Position numbers and translations under genes: made by a program
In this document: positions 8,503 through 17,952 of the stretch, in pieces
Position numbering within the stretch: position 1 is the stretch's first letter
How the letters are laid out: each line of letters starts with the position of its first letter
Source: Anaerobacillus alkaliphilus
Lineage (GTDB): Bacteria; Bacillota; Bacilli; Bacillales; Anaerobacillaceae
Reading direction: 5' to 3'
NCBI RefSeq assembly: GCF_004116265.1
Contig: NZ_QOUX01000039.1
Location: 1 to 64,000, forward strand
DNA: 64,000 nt
Notes under the pieces: model-generated
Told to the model about the DNA's origin: nothing
The model's input: the letters and a program-made list of their open reading frames with translations, nothing else
Database searches by the model: none

Positions 8503-8535
8503 AGTATTACTTTTTCATAAGGTAATGCTTTTTTG
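8502..8535 (+). terminator. Terminator of the HAD-Nudix-kinase operon
   Basis: Stem aagtattac (8502-8510) with ggtaatgctt (8521-8530), one G-T pair, followed by T5. Confidence 0.75.
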
Positions 8536-8648
8536 TTTATCCGCCTCAGTCTGCAGACGGATAGAAAATCAACCTACGGTTCGTTTCGATCAGGATACAA
8601 GAAAATTATAATTGAAGTAATAGATCGTACAGAAAGTAGGTAATAACT

Positions 8649-9977
8649 ATGAACAATAAAAGCTTTAAAATGTTTCTACTGATTTGGGCGGGGCAATTCG
8701 TGTCGGTAATAGGTACTAGTTTAACCTCGTTTGCTCTAGGTTTTTGGGTACTGACCGAGACTGGTTCTGTCACGCAGTTTTCAATGATTATTCTTTCTTT
8801 AGTTTTACCAACAATTATTATCTCGCCTTTTGCTGGAGTAATTATTGACCGTTTTTCAAGGAAGAAACTAATGATTTTAGCTAATAGTGCGGCTGCCTTT
8901 TCTACGCTCATCATTTTAGCTTTAGTTCTTACAAACAGTTTAGAAATCTGGCATATCTATGTAACGACAGCTTTTGCAGCGAGCTTCAATACGTTTCTTA
9001 TGCCAACTTACCAATCAGTGATTTCTCTGTTAGTACCGAAAAAGCAATTAGGTCGGGCTAATGGTTTAATACAGATCGGGGAATCTGCATCTATTATTAT
9101 TGCACCGACTGTCGCTGGCTTACTACTTCACCTACATGGCTTACATGCTGTTATTATCATTGATTTAGTAGCTTTTATTATTGCAGTTACAACTTTAGTT
9201 TTTGCGAAAATTCCAGAACTTGAAACAAAGCAAACATCGAAATTAAACACAAAACAGTTTTTCGTGGAAGCTAAGGAAGGTTGGCATTACATTATGAGTC
9301 AGCCTGCATTTAAGTGGTTATTATTTTTTTCTGCTTTTATTAATTTGCTTCTTGGTTTTGTAAATGTGTTGCTTCAACCGTTAATTATTACGTTATCGTC
9401 AGAACAAACGCTTGGAATGGTTTTATCAATTACAGGCTTTGGGATGTTACTAGGTGGAATTATAATAAGTGCTTGGGGCGGACCAAAAAATCGAATTAAT
9501 GGAGTTTTTATTAGCTGTGCTATTGGAGGAATGATGATTACTCTGATTGGCTTTACAACGTCAATCGTATTTATAACCATGTGCTTTTTCATGTTTCTCT
9601 TCTTGCTACCAATTGTAAATTCTTGTAGTCAGGCAATATGGCAAAATAAAGTGGAACCTTCAATCCAAGGTCGTGTATTTACAATTAGAAGAATGTTAGG
9701 TACTTCTCTATATCCACTAGCGATTGTCATGGCAGGGCCACTAGTTGATAAGGTATTTAATCCGTTAATGGAACCAGGGGGCATCTTCGCAAATACAATA
9801 GGTCAGTTGATCGGTGTAGGGGAAGGTCGAGGCATAGGACTTCTTTTTATAGTGATTGGTGGGTTATTTATGATAGTTACTACTGTCGTCTACCTACAGC
9901 CGAAAGTAAGACAGATGGAAAGTGACATCCCTGATGCTATCATCGAAGAAAAGGAACTGTTAAGTGAACCTGTCTAA
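8649..9977 (+). CDS. MFS efflux transporter
   Basis: A 442-residue transporter with about twelve hydrophobic segments. The first cytoplasmic loop between TM2 and TM3 carries GVIIDRFSRKKLMI, the MFS motif A variant of the MFS_3 / macrolide-efflux group. The length and the QTSKLNTKQFFVEAKEGW loop between halves are typical of that group. It probably exports drugs or a siderophore-like compound with proton exchange; the substrate is unknown. The start ATG has a modest site (gtaggtaataact). It stands alone. Confidence 0.85.
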   Translation: MNNKSFKMFLLIWAGQFVSVIGTSLTSFALGFWVLTETGSVTQFSMIILSLVLPTIIISPFAGVIIDRFSRKKLMILANSAAAFSTLIILALVLTNSLEIWHIYVTTAFAASFNTFLMPTYQSVISLLVPKKQLGRANGLIQIGESASIIIAPTVAGLLLHLHGLHAVIIIDLVAFIIAVTTLVFAKIPELETKQTSKLNTKQFFVEAKEGWHYIMSQPAFKWLLFFSAFINLLLGFVNVLLQPLIITLSSEQTLGMVLSITGFGMLLGGIIISAWGGPKNRINGVFISCAIGGMMITLIGFTTSIVFITMCFFMFLFLLPIVNSCSQAIWQNKVEPSIQGRVFTIRRMLGTSLYPLAIVMAGPLVDKVFNPLMEPGGIFANTIGQLIGVGEGRGIGLLFIVIGGLFMIVTTVVYLQPKVRQMESDIPDAIIEEKELLSEPV

Positions 9978-10074
9978 TTGGTAGGGTATAATAAAATTTG
10001 TAAAAGCAGACCATATAAAGGGAAACTTAACATTTTTATAGAAGTTAACAGATAAAAAAGTAAAAGGTGATAAG

Positions 10075-11532
10075 ATGAGAAATAAAGCAGGATGGAATTT
10101 TGACAATAGTTATACCCGCTTACCAAAGGCATTTTTCTCTAGTATTGACCCAGATCCTGTAGACTCACCGGAAATCGTTATCTTTAATCAGACACTTGCG
10201 ACATCCTTAGGGTTGAGCGTTGACGCACTACAAAGTGGTGAGGGTGTCGAGGTTTTTGCTGGAAATGAAGTTCCTGAAGGGGGATTGCCGATTGCTCAAG
10301 CGTATGCAGGCCATCAATTTGGTCACTTTACGATGCTAGGAGACGGTCGTGCGATATTACTTGGTGAACAAATCACCCCTCAGGGTGAACGGTTTGATAT
10401 TCAATTGAAAGGTCCCGGAAGAACACCATATTCCAGGGGCGGCGATGGTCGAGCAGCACTTGGACCAATGCTTCGTGAGTATATTATAAGTGAGGCGATG
10501 CACGCTCTTGGTATTCCAACGACTCGCAGTTTGGCGGTTGTCACTACAGGGGAAGCAGTAATCCGTGAAACAGAACTACCTGGTGCTATTCTAACTCGTG
10601 TGGCGGCAAGTCATTTACGTGTTGGTACGTTTCAGTATGCTGCTAACTGGGGGAAAGACGAAGAATTAAAGGAGTTAGCGGATTATACAATTAAGCGCCA
10701 TTACCCAAACATTGCGGATAAGGATAATAAATATCTTTTATTTCTTCAGGAAGTAATTAGTCGACAAGCTAATCTGATATCAAAATGGCAGCTAGTTGGA
10801 TTTATTCATGGAGTCATGAATACGGACAACATGACCATTAGCGGAGAAACGATTGACTATGGACCTTGTGCCTTTATGGATACTTACGACCCAGCGACTG
10901 TTTTTAGTTCAATTGATCGGCAAGGGCGCTACGCCTATTCCAATCAGCCGTATATTGGTGGGTGGAATCTAGCAAGACTTGCTGAAACGCTCTTACCACT
11001 TTTACATGAAGAGAAGGAACAGGCAATTGAAGTAGCTCAAGATGCACTTAAAGGGTATTCCGAGTTGTATCAGTCTTACTGGATGGCTGGAATGAGATCA
11101 AAACTAGGGCTATTCAATGAAGAGACAGAAGATGGCGCTCTAATAGAGGGTCTTCTGACGATGATGCAAAAAAATCATGCGGACTTTACCAATACGTTCC
11201 GTTCATTAACAGAAGATAAAGTGGAGGAAACAGTCCTGTTTGATACACCTGAATTTACTAAATGGTATGAGTTATGGCAAGGAAGATTGGGAAGGCAGGA
11301 AGAAACAAAAGAACAAGCGCGAGAGTTAATGAGGTCTTCGAATCCTGCCATCATTCCACGTAACCATAGAGTAGAGGAAGCTTTAGAAGCTGCGGTGCAA
11401 GGAGACTACAGTGTGATGGAGCGACTCCTTAAAGTTCTATCAAACCCTTACGCCAGCTTGCCTGAACAGGTAGATTATTGCAAACTACCAGAGAAAACGG
11501 ATCGTCCTTACCGAACATTTTGTGGAACATAA
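10075..11532 (+). CDS. selO: SelO/YdiU protein adenylyltransferase
   Basis: A 485-residue pseudokinase-fold enzyme that transfers AMP from ATP to Ser, Thr or Tyr of proteins; in other organisms it is tied to oxidative stress. Clear family blocks are [60 protein letters not shown] and [18 protein letters not shown], covering ATP binding and the DN metal site. The protein ends TFCGT, so Cys483 sits three from the end, the position of selenocysteine in eukaryotic SelO and of the regulatory cysteine in E. coli. The start is supported by aaaaggtgataag. Monocistronic. Confidence 0.93.
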   Translation: MRNKAGWNFDNSYTRLPKAFFSSIDPDPVDSPEIVIFNQTLATSLGLSVDALQSGEGVEVFAGNEVPEGGLPIAQAYAGHQFGHFTMLGDGRAILLGEQITPQGERFDIQLKGPGRTPYSRGGDGRAALGPMLREYIISEAMHALGIPTTRSLAVVTTGEAVIRETELPGAILTRVAASHLRVGTFQYAANWGKDEELKELADYTIKRHYPNIADKDNKYLLFLQEVISRQANLISKWQLVGFIHGVMNTDNMTISGETIDYGPCAFMDTYDPATVFSSIDRQGRYAYSNQPYIGGWNLARLAETLLPLLHEEKEQAIEVAQDALKGYSELYQSYWMAGMRSKLGLFNEETEDGALIEGLLTMMQKNHADFTNTFRSLTEDKVEETVLFDTPEFTKWYELWQGRLGRQEETKEQARELMRSSNPAIIPRNHRVEEALEAAVQGDYSVMERLLKVLSNPYASLPEQVDYCKLPEKTDRPYRTFCGT

Positions 11533-11545
11533 AAAAATTATTTCT

Positions 11546-11577
11546 AGAGAGGCTGACTTAGGTTGGCCTCTCTATTT
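11546..11577 (+). terminator. Terminator-like hairpin after selO
   Basis: Stem agagaggc (11546-11553) pairs with gcctctct (11566-11573). The following T-run is short. Confidence 0.6.
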
Positions 11578-11664
11578 GCATCCTTTTTTGTAAAAAATTG
11601 AAACTTTGGTGGAATACGTTCGTAAATATGGTAACTGTATAGCGAAGACAGGAGGGAGTTTAAA

Positions 11665-11832
11665 ATGACTGCTAGTAAAGTATCGAAAAGGTTTCTCGCA
11701 AGTGGAACGTTGGTAGGAATATTGTTAGGTGTAGGGATAGGCATGGCAATGGATAATCTTGCCGTTGGTATCGCCATTGGTTTAGCTCTTGGTTCAGGAA
11801 TGGGAGCTGTAGGACAAAAGAAAAAAGAGTAG
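11665..11832 (+). CDS. Small glycine-zipper membrane protein
   Basis: A 55-residue protein. The ATG has ggagggagt a few bases upstream, an excellent ribosome binding site. After a basic N-terminus (KVSKRF) the chain is almost wholly Gly/Ala/Ile/Leu/Val with GxxxG patterns (GTLVGILLGVGIGMAM, GIAIGLALGSGMGAVG), then ends QKKKE. This suggests two tightly packed membrane helices. Its stop is 11 bases before the next gene, so the two are an operon. Function unknown. Confidence 0.75.
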   Translation: MTASKVSKRFLASGTLVGILLGVGIGMAMDNLAVGIAIGLALGSGMGAVGQKKKE

Positions 11833-11843
11833 GTGTTGATTTT

Positions 11844-12590
11844 ATGATTGAAGTGTTTATCTTTCTAGGATTGGTATTTATCCTGTGGGTATTGACTAAT
11901 AGAAAAGTGAAAGCTAGGTTTAACTTGGAAGAAAGAGTAGGCTTTCGTAGGCATGTGCACCCTACTCAAATATGGGGAGAAATTTACATCATATTAATTA
12001 TGCTTTTTATTCTATATTTAGTGGGTCCTGACCAATCAGAATACGCAGTCATCTTTGGTTTTATTATACCGCTAGGACTCTATCAACTGTTCATGGAGTG
12101 GAAGTATGACAGAGCTTCTAACCATTATCGGCTTACAATAGTAAATATAAGCTTTTTAATTATAGCCTTTGTTGGTTTATTAATTTTTACATTTCCGAAA
12201 ACAATTAATGAAACATACCAAATCTTTATTTTTTCAGAAGATGGAGAGTTTAGTGAGAAGATTGAAATAGAAGTGAATGGGAAACTAAGAAGGAACTTGT
12301 TTTATGGGGATATGTTTGAAGGAAAAATGGCGATGGCAGAGCAAGAATTTCTAACGATTAATTATGGCAGGGAAAACAAAATTTCTTTTCGTGCGAACCA
12401 ATTTTTGCACACAATGGTTGGGCTAAATAGTAGCAATAGAGGAGAAGTATGGACGGAAAAAGATATGGTATCGTTTGCTGGTAAACTAATTGAGTTAGAG
12501 CCATTTACAAGTAATCATGTAAAATTTGCTGGACCAGCTGAAACAATAGAAGAAGCGTTATTACTTTACGAACAATTAACACCTCAATAA
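11844..12590 (+). CDS. Membrane protein, DUF4181-like N-terminus
   Basis: 248 residues. About four membrane segments occupy the first 130 residues, with the sequence FRRHVHPTQIWGEIYIILIM and FMEWKYDR that recall DUF4181 membrane proteins of Bacillus. The last 110 residues are soluble and polar and unrelated to anything I recognise. It follows the glycine-zipper peptide gene with a weak site aggtgttg. Function unknown. Confidence 0.65.
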   Translation: MIEVFIFLGLVFILWVLTNRKVKARFNLEERVGFRRHVHPTQIWGEIYIILIMLFILYLVGPDQSEYAVIFGFIIPLGLYQLFMEWKYDRASNHYRLTIVNISFLIIAFVGLLIFTFPKTINETYQIFIFSEDGEFSEKIEIEVNGKLRRNLFYGDMFEGKMAMAEQEFLTINYGRENKISFRANQFLHTMVGLNSSNRGEVWTEKDMVSFAGKLIELEPFTSNHVKFAGPAETIEEALLLYEQLTPQ

Positions 12591-12662
12591 GTTTGGAATT
12601 ATATAGATGTTTGAGGAATAATAATTCCTATAGAAAAAATCATGTGAAAAGAGGAGATTGGT

Positions 12663-13037
12663 TTGGGTATTTTAGATGGATTAATGGGTAATGCATCAGA
12701 AGTGAACATTCAAGATGTGAAAAAAGAATTTGCTAAAGTTTTAACAAAAGACGAAACAGTTGATAAAGCATATAAGCTAATTCGGGACCTCTTTATTTTT
12801 ACCAATAAACGTCTAATTCTAGTCGACAAGCAAGGGCTGACTGGAAGAAAGGTTGAACTTCATTCAATTCCATACAAAAATATTACTCACTTTAGTATTG
12901 AAACAGCAGGCAACTTTGATTTAGATGCGGAATTAAAGATCTGGATTTCAGGTAGCTCCGCTCCTCTTCAAAAACAATTCAACAAAAGCCTGAATATCTA
13001 TGAGCTCCAAAGCGTGCTAGCTGAATATGTACTATAG
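12663..13037 (+). CDS. PH-domain protein (bPH_3 / DUF1696 type)
   Basis: 124 residues without membrane segments. The stretch DLFIFTNKRLILVDKQGLTGRKVELHSIPYKNI is the typical core of bacterial YvbH/YozO-like pleckstrin-homology proteins, and an amphipathic helix ends the chain. The family is known structurally as oligomeric rings; its cellular job is not clear. The start is TTG with gaggag six bases upstream. Terminator directly follows. Confidence 0.8.
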   Translation: MGILDGLMGNASEVNIQDVKKEFAKVLTKDETVDKAYKLIRDLFIFTNKRLILVDKQGLTGRKVELHSIPYKNITHFSIETAGNFDLDAELKIWISGSSAPLQKQFNKSLNIYELQSVLAEYVL

Positions 13038-13043
13038 AAGCAG

Positions 13044-13078
13044 AAAACTGACGATCGTTGACGTCAGTTTTTTTTATT
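13044..13078. terminator. Bidirectional terminator
   Basis: Stem aaaactgacg (13044-13053) with cgtcagtttt (13062-13071), then T-run. It lies between convergent genes and can serve both. Confidence 0.85.
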
Positions 13079-13346
13079 GAAGCAGTTTTTCTTGAAGTTT
13101 CTTTCCATTGAACAAAATCTCAACATCATTATTTTTTAAAGGATGTGTTAATTTCTGAAGATAATAATAGATCCCTAAGTGATAGCAGAGTGCAAGAAAT
13201 ACAAATGATAAACGTAAAAGTAGTAATGCGAGTGGTGAGAGGAACTTACCCAAAAATAGCGTGACTAACATGATGCCTAGGAAAGTTATTGCTCCTAGAA
13301 AATGTAATTTTATCTCTCGATCTGTTAGTGCTTCTCTACCTTCCAA
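13074..13346 (-). CDS. Small two-helix membrane protein
   Basis: About 90 residues with two hydrophobic helices (IKLHFLGAITFLGIMLVTLF and LALLLLRLSFVFLALCYHLG regions) and a polar C-terminus (NNDVEILFNGKKLQEKLLQ). I set the start at the TTG at 13346, eight bases after aggggag; a GTG three codons upstream overlaps that site. No family recognised. Confidence 0.6.
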   Translation of the reverse strand: MEGREALTDREIKLHFLGAITFLGIMLVTLFLGKFLSPLALLLLRLSFVFLALCYHLGIYYYLQKLTHPLKNNDVEILFNGKKLQEKLLQ

Positions 13347-13561
13347 AAGTATCACTCCCCTGGTTGCAAATTAATAAAGTTATTATAGAGTATGAGAAAT
13401 CACCTAGACTTTATGCTATTTGTATTGAGGATCTTCAGCTTTTCAGACATTGAAAAACAGAAGATTTTTTTTGAAGAATCCTTTTTACCCCAAAAATTAT
13501 CCTGGTAAATGAATACAAGTTGGTTGTTTGTCAAAAGGTAAGAAAAAAAGGGGGTAATAAA

Positions 13562-14566
13562 ATGGAACACTCTCCAGAACTTACATCTTCTGAAGTTGCG
13601 GCATTATGGGGTGCATATATGCAAAATTCCATGTCTTATTACGTAGTTCAACATTTTTCAAATGTTAATGAGGATAACGATCTTAGTGAGATAAGCCAAA
13701 AAGCTTTAAACAACTGTGATTTTGTAGTAAAAGAGGTAAAGAACTTGTTTGAAAAAGATAATCATGCAGTGCCTATTGGATTTACTCAAGAAGATATCAA
13801 CTTAGAAGCTCAAAGGGTCTATTCAGATCTATTTGCGCTAAGATACATAAAATATATGGCAGCAGCGGGGACAGCTGCAGCTGCTGCTTTACTAGAAGTT
13901 TTGGCAAGGAATGATGTAAGGGAATTTTTTTCAAAGACATCTCAAATCTTTATGGAATTATATAATGACTCGTGTGACTTGCTCCTGAAAAAAGGTGCCT
14001 TTATTAGATCTCCTACGATACCACCAATGGAAAAGGCTGAATATATACATGATACAACTTTTTTATCAGGATTAATCGGAGGACATCGTCCGTTAACTGT
14101 GATAGAAATGGCACATATTTCGAAAAATACAGAAACTAATTCTATTGGAAGAACTTTTATAGCGGGGTTTTCACAAACTGCAAATGACCCTAAAGTTAGA
14201 AAATATATGGAGAGAGGAACAGAAATAGCAGCGAAGCACGAGACCGTATTTAGAGACATCTTAATTAAAGAAGGGGTACCGTTGCCAAGTTCTTGGGATT
14301 CAACTATATCAAAGTCGATTGAGGCTCCTTTTTCTGATAAGCTTATGATGTTTCAAATAGTAAGCTTAAATGAACTAAGTGTGTCTGGTTATGGAGCATC
14401 AATTGGATCTAGTCTCAGGAAAGATCTATCGGGTCATTACACGCGTTTAGTAGCAGAAATCTTACAATATGGAAATGATGGTGTGAAATTGATGATTGAA
14501 AATAGATGGTTAGAGCAACCACCACAAAATGTCGATCGAGAGGCATTGAGAAATAGGAGTAATTGA
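13562..14566 (+). CDS. DUF3231 family protein
   Basis: A 334-residue protein with two tandem four-helix, ferritin-like halves. MEHSPELTSSEVAALWGAYMQNSM begins the first and PLTVIEMAHISKNTETNSIGRTFIAGFSQTA marks the second, in the pattern of DUF3231 proteins of spore formers, where relatives sit in spore-coat or envelope gene sets. No signal peptide. The ATG is preceded by a strong aaaagggggt. Function not established. Confidence 0.8.
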   Translation: MEHSPELTSSEVAALWGAYMQNSMSYYVVQHFSNVNEDNDLSEISQKALNNCDFVVKEVKNLFEKDNHAVPIGFTQEDINLEAQRVYSDLFALRYIKYMAAAGTAAAAALLEVLARNDVREFFSKTSQIFMELYNDSCDLLLKKGAFIRSPTIPPMEKAEYIHDTTFLSGLIGGHRPLTVIEMAHISKNTETNSIGRTFIAGFSQTANDPKVRKYMERGTEIAAKHETVFRDILIKEGVPLPSSWDSTISKSIEAPFSDKLMMFQIVSLNELSVSGYGASIGSSLRKDLSGHYTRLVAEILQYGNDGVKLMIENRWLEQPPQNVDREALRNRSN

Positions 14567-14660
14567 AAGGTTTGGGCGACTGAATTGTGGAAAGTATGTT
14601 ATTTTAGTGCTGTAAGTCACTAATGTCATTCGGAACACTCCGAAACCTCATAAGAATGCT

Positions 14661-14706
14661 ACCAATAAAAAACTGACGATCAATAAAACGTCAGGTTTTT
14701 ATTGGT
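14661..14706 (+). terminator. Terminator of the DUF3231 gene
   Basis: Long stem accaataaaaaactgacg (14661-14678) with cgtcaggtttttattggt (14689-14706), one bulged mismatch. Its core aactgacgatc...cgtcag closely resembles the terminator at 13044-13078. Confidence 0.75.
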
Positions 14707-14754
14707 ATGGTTGCTCAACAATTAAATGATATGATTAACAAATTCAAACTCTAG
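14707..14754 (+). pseudogene. Possible remnant of an MCP C-terminus
   Basis: Fifteen codons ending in TAG read MVAQQLNDMINKFKL. Methyl-accepting chemotaxis proteins commonly end in a helix followed by such a KFKL/KFRL tail (compare the GKFRL end of the receptor at 16261). A good terminator follows at once, as expected for a gene end, yet no matching frame continues upstream. I read it as the 3' stub left by deletion of a receptor gene. Confidence 0.35.
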
Positions 14755-14755
14755 G

Positions 14756-14788
14756 AAAAAAGGACTGTCGGTTAGGACAGTCCTTTTA
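14756..14788 (+). terminator. Terminator
   Basis: Stem aaaaggactgtc (about 14758-14769) with gacagtcctttt (14776-14787). It follows the possible MCP remnant and has no intact gene of its own. Confidence 0.8.
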
Positions 14789-14936
14789 GCATTTGTTATA
14801 GTTCATGTTCTTTATTTTAAAAAAATAGTGAGTTAGTTGTATGATAGTGGTGCAACAGTTGGATATGTATTGTATAATTCTGAGTGTGTGAGAAATAAAT
14901 AAATATAATAAATTTTGAGACAACAGGAGGGAAACT

Positions 14937-15782
14937 ATGAATATACTACATAAACCAACACAAGAACATGCACCTATCTTAGAGGCCTATATCCAGGTTA
15001 TTCCTTTCATACAAGCCATGCTGCCAGATATCGGCATAGGTATTACGAATTGTGAAGAGTGGCTTGTCTATTATCCAGGGACAAAGATTGACATAGGAGC
15101 AAAACCTGGAAGGAAAATCGATCCTAATGAGCCTCTGGCAGAGTGTATTAAATATAAGAAAAATATTAGAACTGAAGTTGCTGCTGAATTTTTCGGCTTC
15201 CCTTTTACAGGGTTAGCGAGACCTATTTTAGAAGGAAATAAGGTAGTAGGAACGATTGCCATTCAGCTTCAGGAACAAAATGAGAAAAAGCTAATGGAGA
15301 TTTCTGACGCAATGGTGTTATCACTTGCTCAAGCGAATGAGGGTGTATCAAAGATAGCTGCAGGTGCTGAAGGACTAGCTGATGTTTCCGAAACACTGCT
15401 TTCTCAATCTAAAAATGCTAAAGAATATGTAAAAGACACAGATGATGTTTTAAAATTTATTAAGAGAATTGCTGACCAAACAAATCTACTAGGTTTGAAT
15501 GCCTCGATCGAAGCAGCTCGCGCGGGCAATATGGGGAGAGGTTTTGGCGTTGTAGCAGAAGAAATCCGTAAGCTATCACATGAAACAGTTGCCTCAACTG
15601 AAAAAATTCGTACTACATTGACGAATATTCAAAAGTCTATGGATGAGATAACAGCCTCTATTGAAAAAGTAGTTGCTGTAGGCAAAGAACAAGCTTCTTC
15701 CACAGATGAGATTTCCTTATTTATTGATGAAATTGAGAAAATGAGTAAACAATTGAACAAATACGCGTCTGAGTTGCTGTAG
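14937..15782 (+). CDS. Soluble chemoreceptor, YfmS-like
   Basis: A 281-residue cytoplasmic receptor with no membrane segment. Residues 1-130 form a small sensory domain ([38 protein letters not shown]). The rest is a short MCP signalling hairpin with the tip [21 protein letters not shown] and the following [15 protein letters not shown], the CheA/CheW contact site. Size and layout match B. subtilis YfmS. ggaggg precedes the ATG. The sensory domain resembles those that sense small cytoplasmic ligands or redox state, but the ligand is unknown. Confidence 0.85.
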   Translation: MNILHKPTQEHAPILEAYIQVIPFIQAMLPDIGIGITNCEEWLVYYPGTKIDIGAKPGRKIDPNEPLAECIKYKKNIRTEVAAEFFGFPFTGLARPILEGNKVVGTIAIQLQEQNEKKLMEISDAMVLSLAQANEGVSKIAAGAEGLADVSETLLSQSKNAKEYVKDTDDVLKFIKRIADQTNLLGLNASIEAARAGNMGRGFGVVAEEIRKLSHETVASTEKIRTTLTNIQKSMDEITASIEKVVAVGKEQASSTDEISLFIDEIEKMSKQLNKYASELL

Positions 15783-15814
15783 ATTTGTGCTTGTTGAGCA
15801 GGTGCAGAGTTTAT

Positions 15815-15888
15815 GAGTCCATAGGTTCCGTTATTTTGCCTAAAATGACGTTTATTTTAGTTTCGAGGACACAGAGGCGCTTATTTTA
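15815..15888. repeat. Short dispersed intergenic repeats (copy group 2)
   Basis: gagtccataggttccgttat (15815-15834) is a reverse-strand copy of the unit aaataRcggWaYVYatgtcc. tttcgaggacacagaggcgc (from 15861) with the following ttatttt is a second one. The cluster is interrupted by the MITE at 15894. Confidence 0.65.
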
Positions 15889-15893
15889 GTAAA
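15886..15893. repeat. Target-site duplication, left of MITE copy A
   Basis: ttagtaaa, repeated exactly at 16086-16093 on the other side of the element. Confidence 0.85.
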
Positions 15894-16085
15894 GGCTCTT
15901 TTCGTATACATTGTGGCTTTTCTATCCTAAAATTATCGAAAAAATACCCTAGATGAAGATATCAGCCAATAAATTATGTAAGAAAAGAGCATTACTTACT
16001 AAATTAGTGGTGAATTCTTAGTAATTTGTGTAAAAATCCGGCTTTTGGAATTTTTACGAAAGCAACAAACTTTGCGAAAACAGCC
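15894..16085. mobile_element. MITE copy A, 192 bp
   Basis: The ends are ggctcttttcg and, inverted, ggctgttttcg, 10 of 11 bases matching. It is flanked by the perfect 8-bp duplication ttagtaaa. A second copy in the opposite orientation lies at 34106-34297 with 5 differences in 192 (about 97% identity). No reading frame of note. The GGCTCTTTT-like ends and 8-bp AT-rich duplications recall ISL3-family elements, which would supply the transposase in trans; that link is inference. Confidence 0.85.
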
Positions 16086-16093
16086 TTAGTAAA
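16086..16093. repeat. Target-site duplication, right of MITE copy A
   Basis: ttagtaaa, identical to 15886-15893. Confidence 0.85.
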
Positions 16094-16121
16094 AAACGTT
16101 ACTTTTCCCCTGTTTTTTCAA

Positions 16122-16194
16122 AAATAGCGGTATCTATGTCCTCGAAACCTCAAAAAAGACCAGATTCACTGAAATAGCGGTATCCATGTCCGCC
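16122..16194. repeat. Short dispersed intergenic repeats (copy group 3)
   Basis: Two direct copies 49 bp apart: aaatagcggtatctatgtcc (16122-16141) followed by tcg, and aaatagcggtatccatgtcc (16172-16191) followed by gcc. Confidence 0.75.
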
Positions 16195-16222
16195 AAATAT
16201 GAAACTACCTTCTCCAAATAAG

Positions 16223-16255
16223 AAAACCGAGAACAAACTGTTCTCGGTTTTTTTT
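16223..16255. terminator. Terminator of the MCP at 16261
   Basis: Stem aaaaccgagaac (16223-16234) with gttctcggtttt (16240-16251). T-runs on both sides. Confidence 0.85.
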
Positions 16256-16260
16256 AAGCC

Positions 16261-17952
16261 CTATAGTCTAAACTTTCCAACTTGCTCGGATAACTCACTC
16301 GCTAACTTACTCAAACTTTCAGCAGAAGCTGTAATCTCTTGCATAGATGCAGATTGTTCTTCAGCCAAACCTGCAACAGTCTGAGTTTTTGTAGTTGCCA
16401 GCTCTGTAATTCTAGTTACTTCATTGAAAGTCTCAGTGACTTGTTCTGTACCGCTAGCCATCTGCTCGGATATAGCAGAAACCTCTTGAATTTTACTAGA
16501 AACACTTTGAGCAGACTCTAAGATTTCTTGGAATGACTTACCTGTATTTTCAATAATCGTAACACCAGTTAAAACATCTTCGGAGACTATATTCATTTGG
16601 TCTACAGTTGCCACGGTATCCGCTTGGATTGATTGGATTATTTGTGTAATTTGAGTTGCTGATTGATTGGATTGTTCTGCTAGCTTTCTAACTTCATCGG
16701 CTACTACAGCAAATCCTTTGCCGTGTTCCCCGGCTCTTGCTGCCTCTATTGCTGCGTTTAATGCAAGTAAATTCGTTTGCGATGAAATGGCTGTAATAGC
16801 GATAACAATTTTTTCAATTTCTTTAGACCGATCATCCAAAGTTTGTAGTGACTTTGAAGTTCTTGTTACATTTTCTTCGATCGTTTTCATTTGAGTGACA
16901 GCTTTGTTTATCGTACTTTCACCTTGTTGTGCTTTGTGAGTTGTCTCCTCAGAAGCCTTTGCTACGGTTGAAGTTGTTGTTGCAATTACTTGTATTCCCT
17001 CAGATATTTCATTTATAGCGAGATTACTATCTTGTACTTGTTTTAATTGTGTATCAGCACCTGTAGAAATCTCATCAATGGAGAAAGTGACCTGTTGTGT
17101 CGCCTCGTTTGTTTGCTCAGCACTTGCAAGTAACTGTTCTGATGAAGAGGCTAAATTTTCGCTGGCTTGCTTAACGGTATAAATTAGGTTACGCAAGTTG
17201 TCAGCCATCATATTGAATGAATGGCTCAGGTCAGCAATTTCATCCTTTGACGTTGTTTGTATTCTAGTAACATTTAAATCGCCTCTTGAGATTTTCTCAG
17301 CCATTTGAGAAAGTTGAGAGAGAGGTTTAATCTTTATAAACAGCAAGTAGAAGGTGACTGCTAGAGAAATAATGACTAAGGTAGCTGAGCTAATCATGAT
17401 AAAAAAGCTAACCTGAACTGCCTTCTTTGCATCGTTTAATATTGTGTTTGTCCAATGTTGTATTTTATCGTTGAATTCATGAATAGGCTCTGCAATGATA
17501 TTTTTTCCATTATCGTAATCAGGTCCAAAGACAAGTGTTCTGGCGATATTTAAATTTCCTTTTTCAACAGCTGCCATCGCTTGTTCTTCAAGAGATATTA
17601 ATTTATTTGAGTTAGCCGATGCAAGTTCTATAAGATTGATAAAGTCAATTGGAACCTCTAACTCATGTAATCTTTCAACGACGTGATCTCTCGTTTTAGT
17701 TTCATTAACTTCTTTCCAGTAGTTATTAAAATGTTTCTTATCTCCAAACTGTGTGTATGCCCTTACTTCATTTGTTAAATAATCCGATGAATCACCAAGT
17801 TTAGTAGATAATAGTACTAGCTCTGCTTGCATATTGTATGCTTGTTCTTCTTGTTTCACACTTTCTGATAATTGATAAATTGTCCAAACTGTTAATAAAA
17901 ATAGGATGGAGGTAATGATCGTAGTTGTCTTTAACAAGGTTTGTAATTTCAT
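16261..17952 (-). CDS. Transmembrane methyl-accepting chemotaxis protein
   Basis: A 563-residue receptor. TM1 is about 8-28, then a helical extracellular domain of about 160 residues rich in heptads (a four-helix bundle type), TM2 about 190-212, HAMP, and a long cytoplasmic hairpin with the conserved tip [20 protein letters not shown] followed by [18 protein letters not shown]. The end is EQVGKFRL. The start is the ATG of MKLQTLL, preceded by gaggaaaac; an in-frame extension to 18039 lacks a site. It signals through CheA/CheW; the ligand is unknown. Confidence 0.92.
   Translation of the reverse strand: MKLQTLLKTTTIITSILFLLTVWTIYQLSESVKQEEQAYNMQAELVLLSTKLGDSSDYLTNEVRAYTQFGDKKHFNNYWKEVNETKTRDHVVERLHELEVPIDFINLIELASANSNKLISLEEQAMAAVEKGNLNIARTLVFGPDYDNGKNIIAEPIHEFNDKIQHWTNTILNDAKKAVQVSFFIMISSATLVIISLAVTFYLLFIKIKPLSQLSQMAEKISRGDLNVTRIQTTSKDEIADLSHSFNMMADNLRNLIYTVKQASENLASSSEQLLASAEQTNEATQQVTFSIDEISTGADTQLKQVQDSNLAINEISEGIQVIATTTSTVAKASEETTHKAQQGESTINKAVTQMKTIEENVTRTSKSLQTLDDRSKEIEKIVIAITAISSQTNLLALNAAIEAARAGEHGKGFAVVADEVRKLAEQSNQSATQITQIIQSIQADTVATVDQMNIVSEDVLTGVTIIENTGKSFQEILESAQSVSSKIQEVSAISEQMASGTEQVTETFNEVTRITELATTKTQTVAGLAEEQSASMQEITASAESLSKLASELSEQVGKFRL

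Larger units (their letters stand above)
14567..14936. other. Intergenic region with two terminators and a gene remnant
   Basis: This 370-base stretch has a strong hairpin (14661-14706), a short frame resembling an MCP C-terminus (14707-14754) and a second terminator (14756-14788). Nothing recognisable lies in 14567-14660. The last 150 bases should hold the promoter of the soluble chemoreceptor, but I see no clear box. Confidence 0.6.
15783..16260. other. Gene-free region with nested repeats
   Basis: In order: short intergenic repeat copies (15815-15888), a 192-bp MITE (15894-16085) with its target duplication, more short repeats (16122-16194), then the terminator of the minus-strand MCP (16223-16255). 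No coding region. Confidence 0.8.

Noticed and set aside
8538-8563. Inverted repeat tatccg...cggata after the operon terminator
   Set aside because: Only six pairs with a 14-base loop; could be chance, and no T-run or gene context supports a function.
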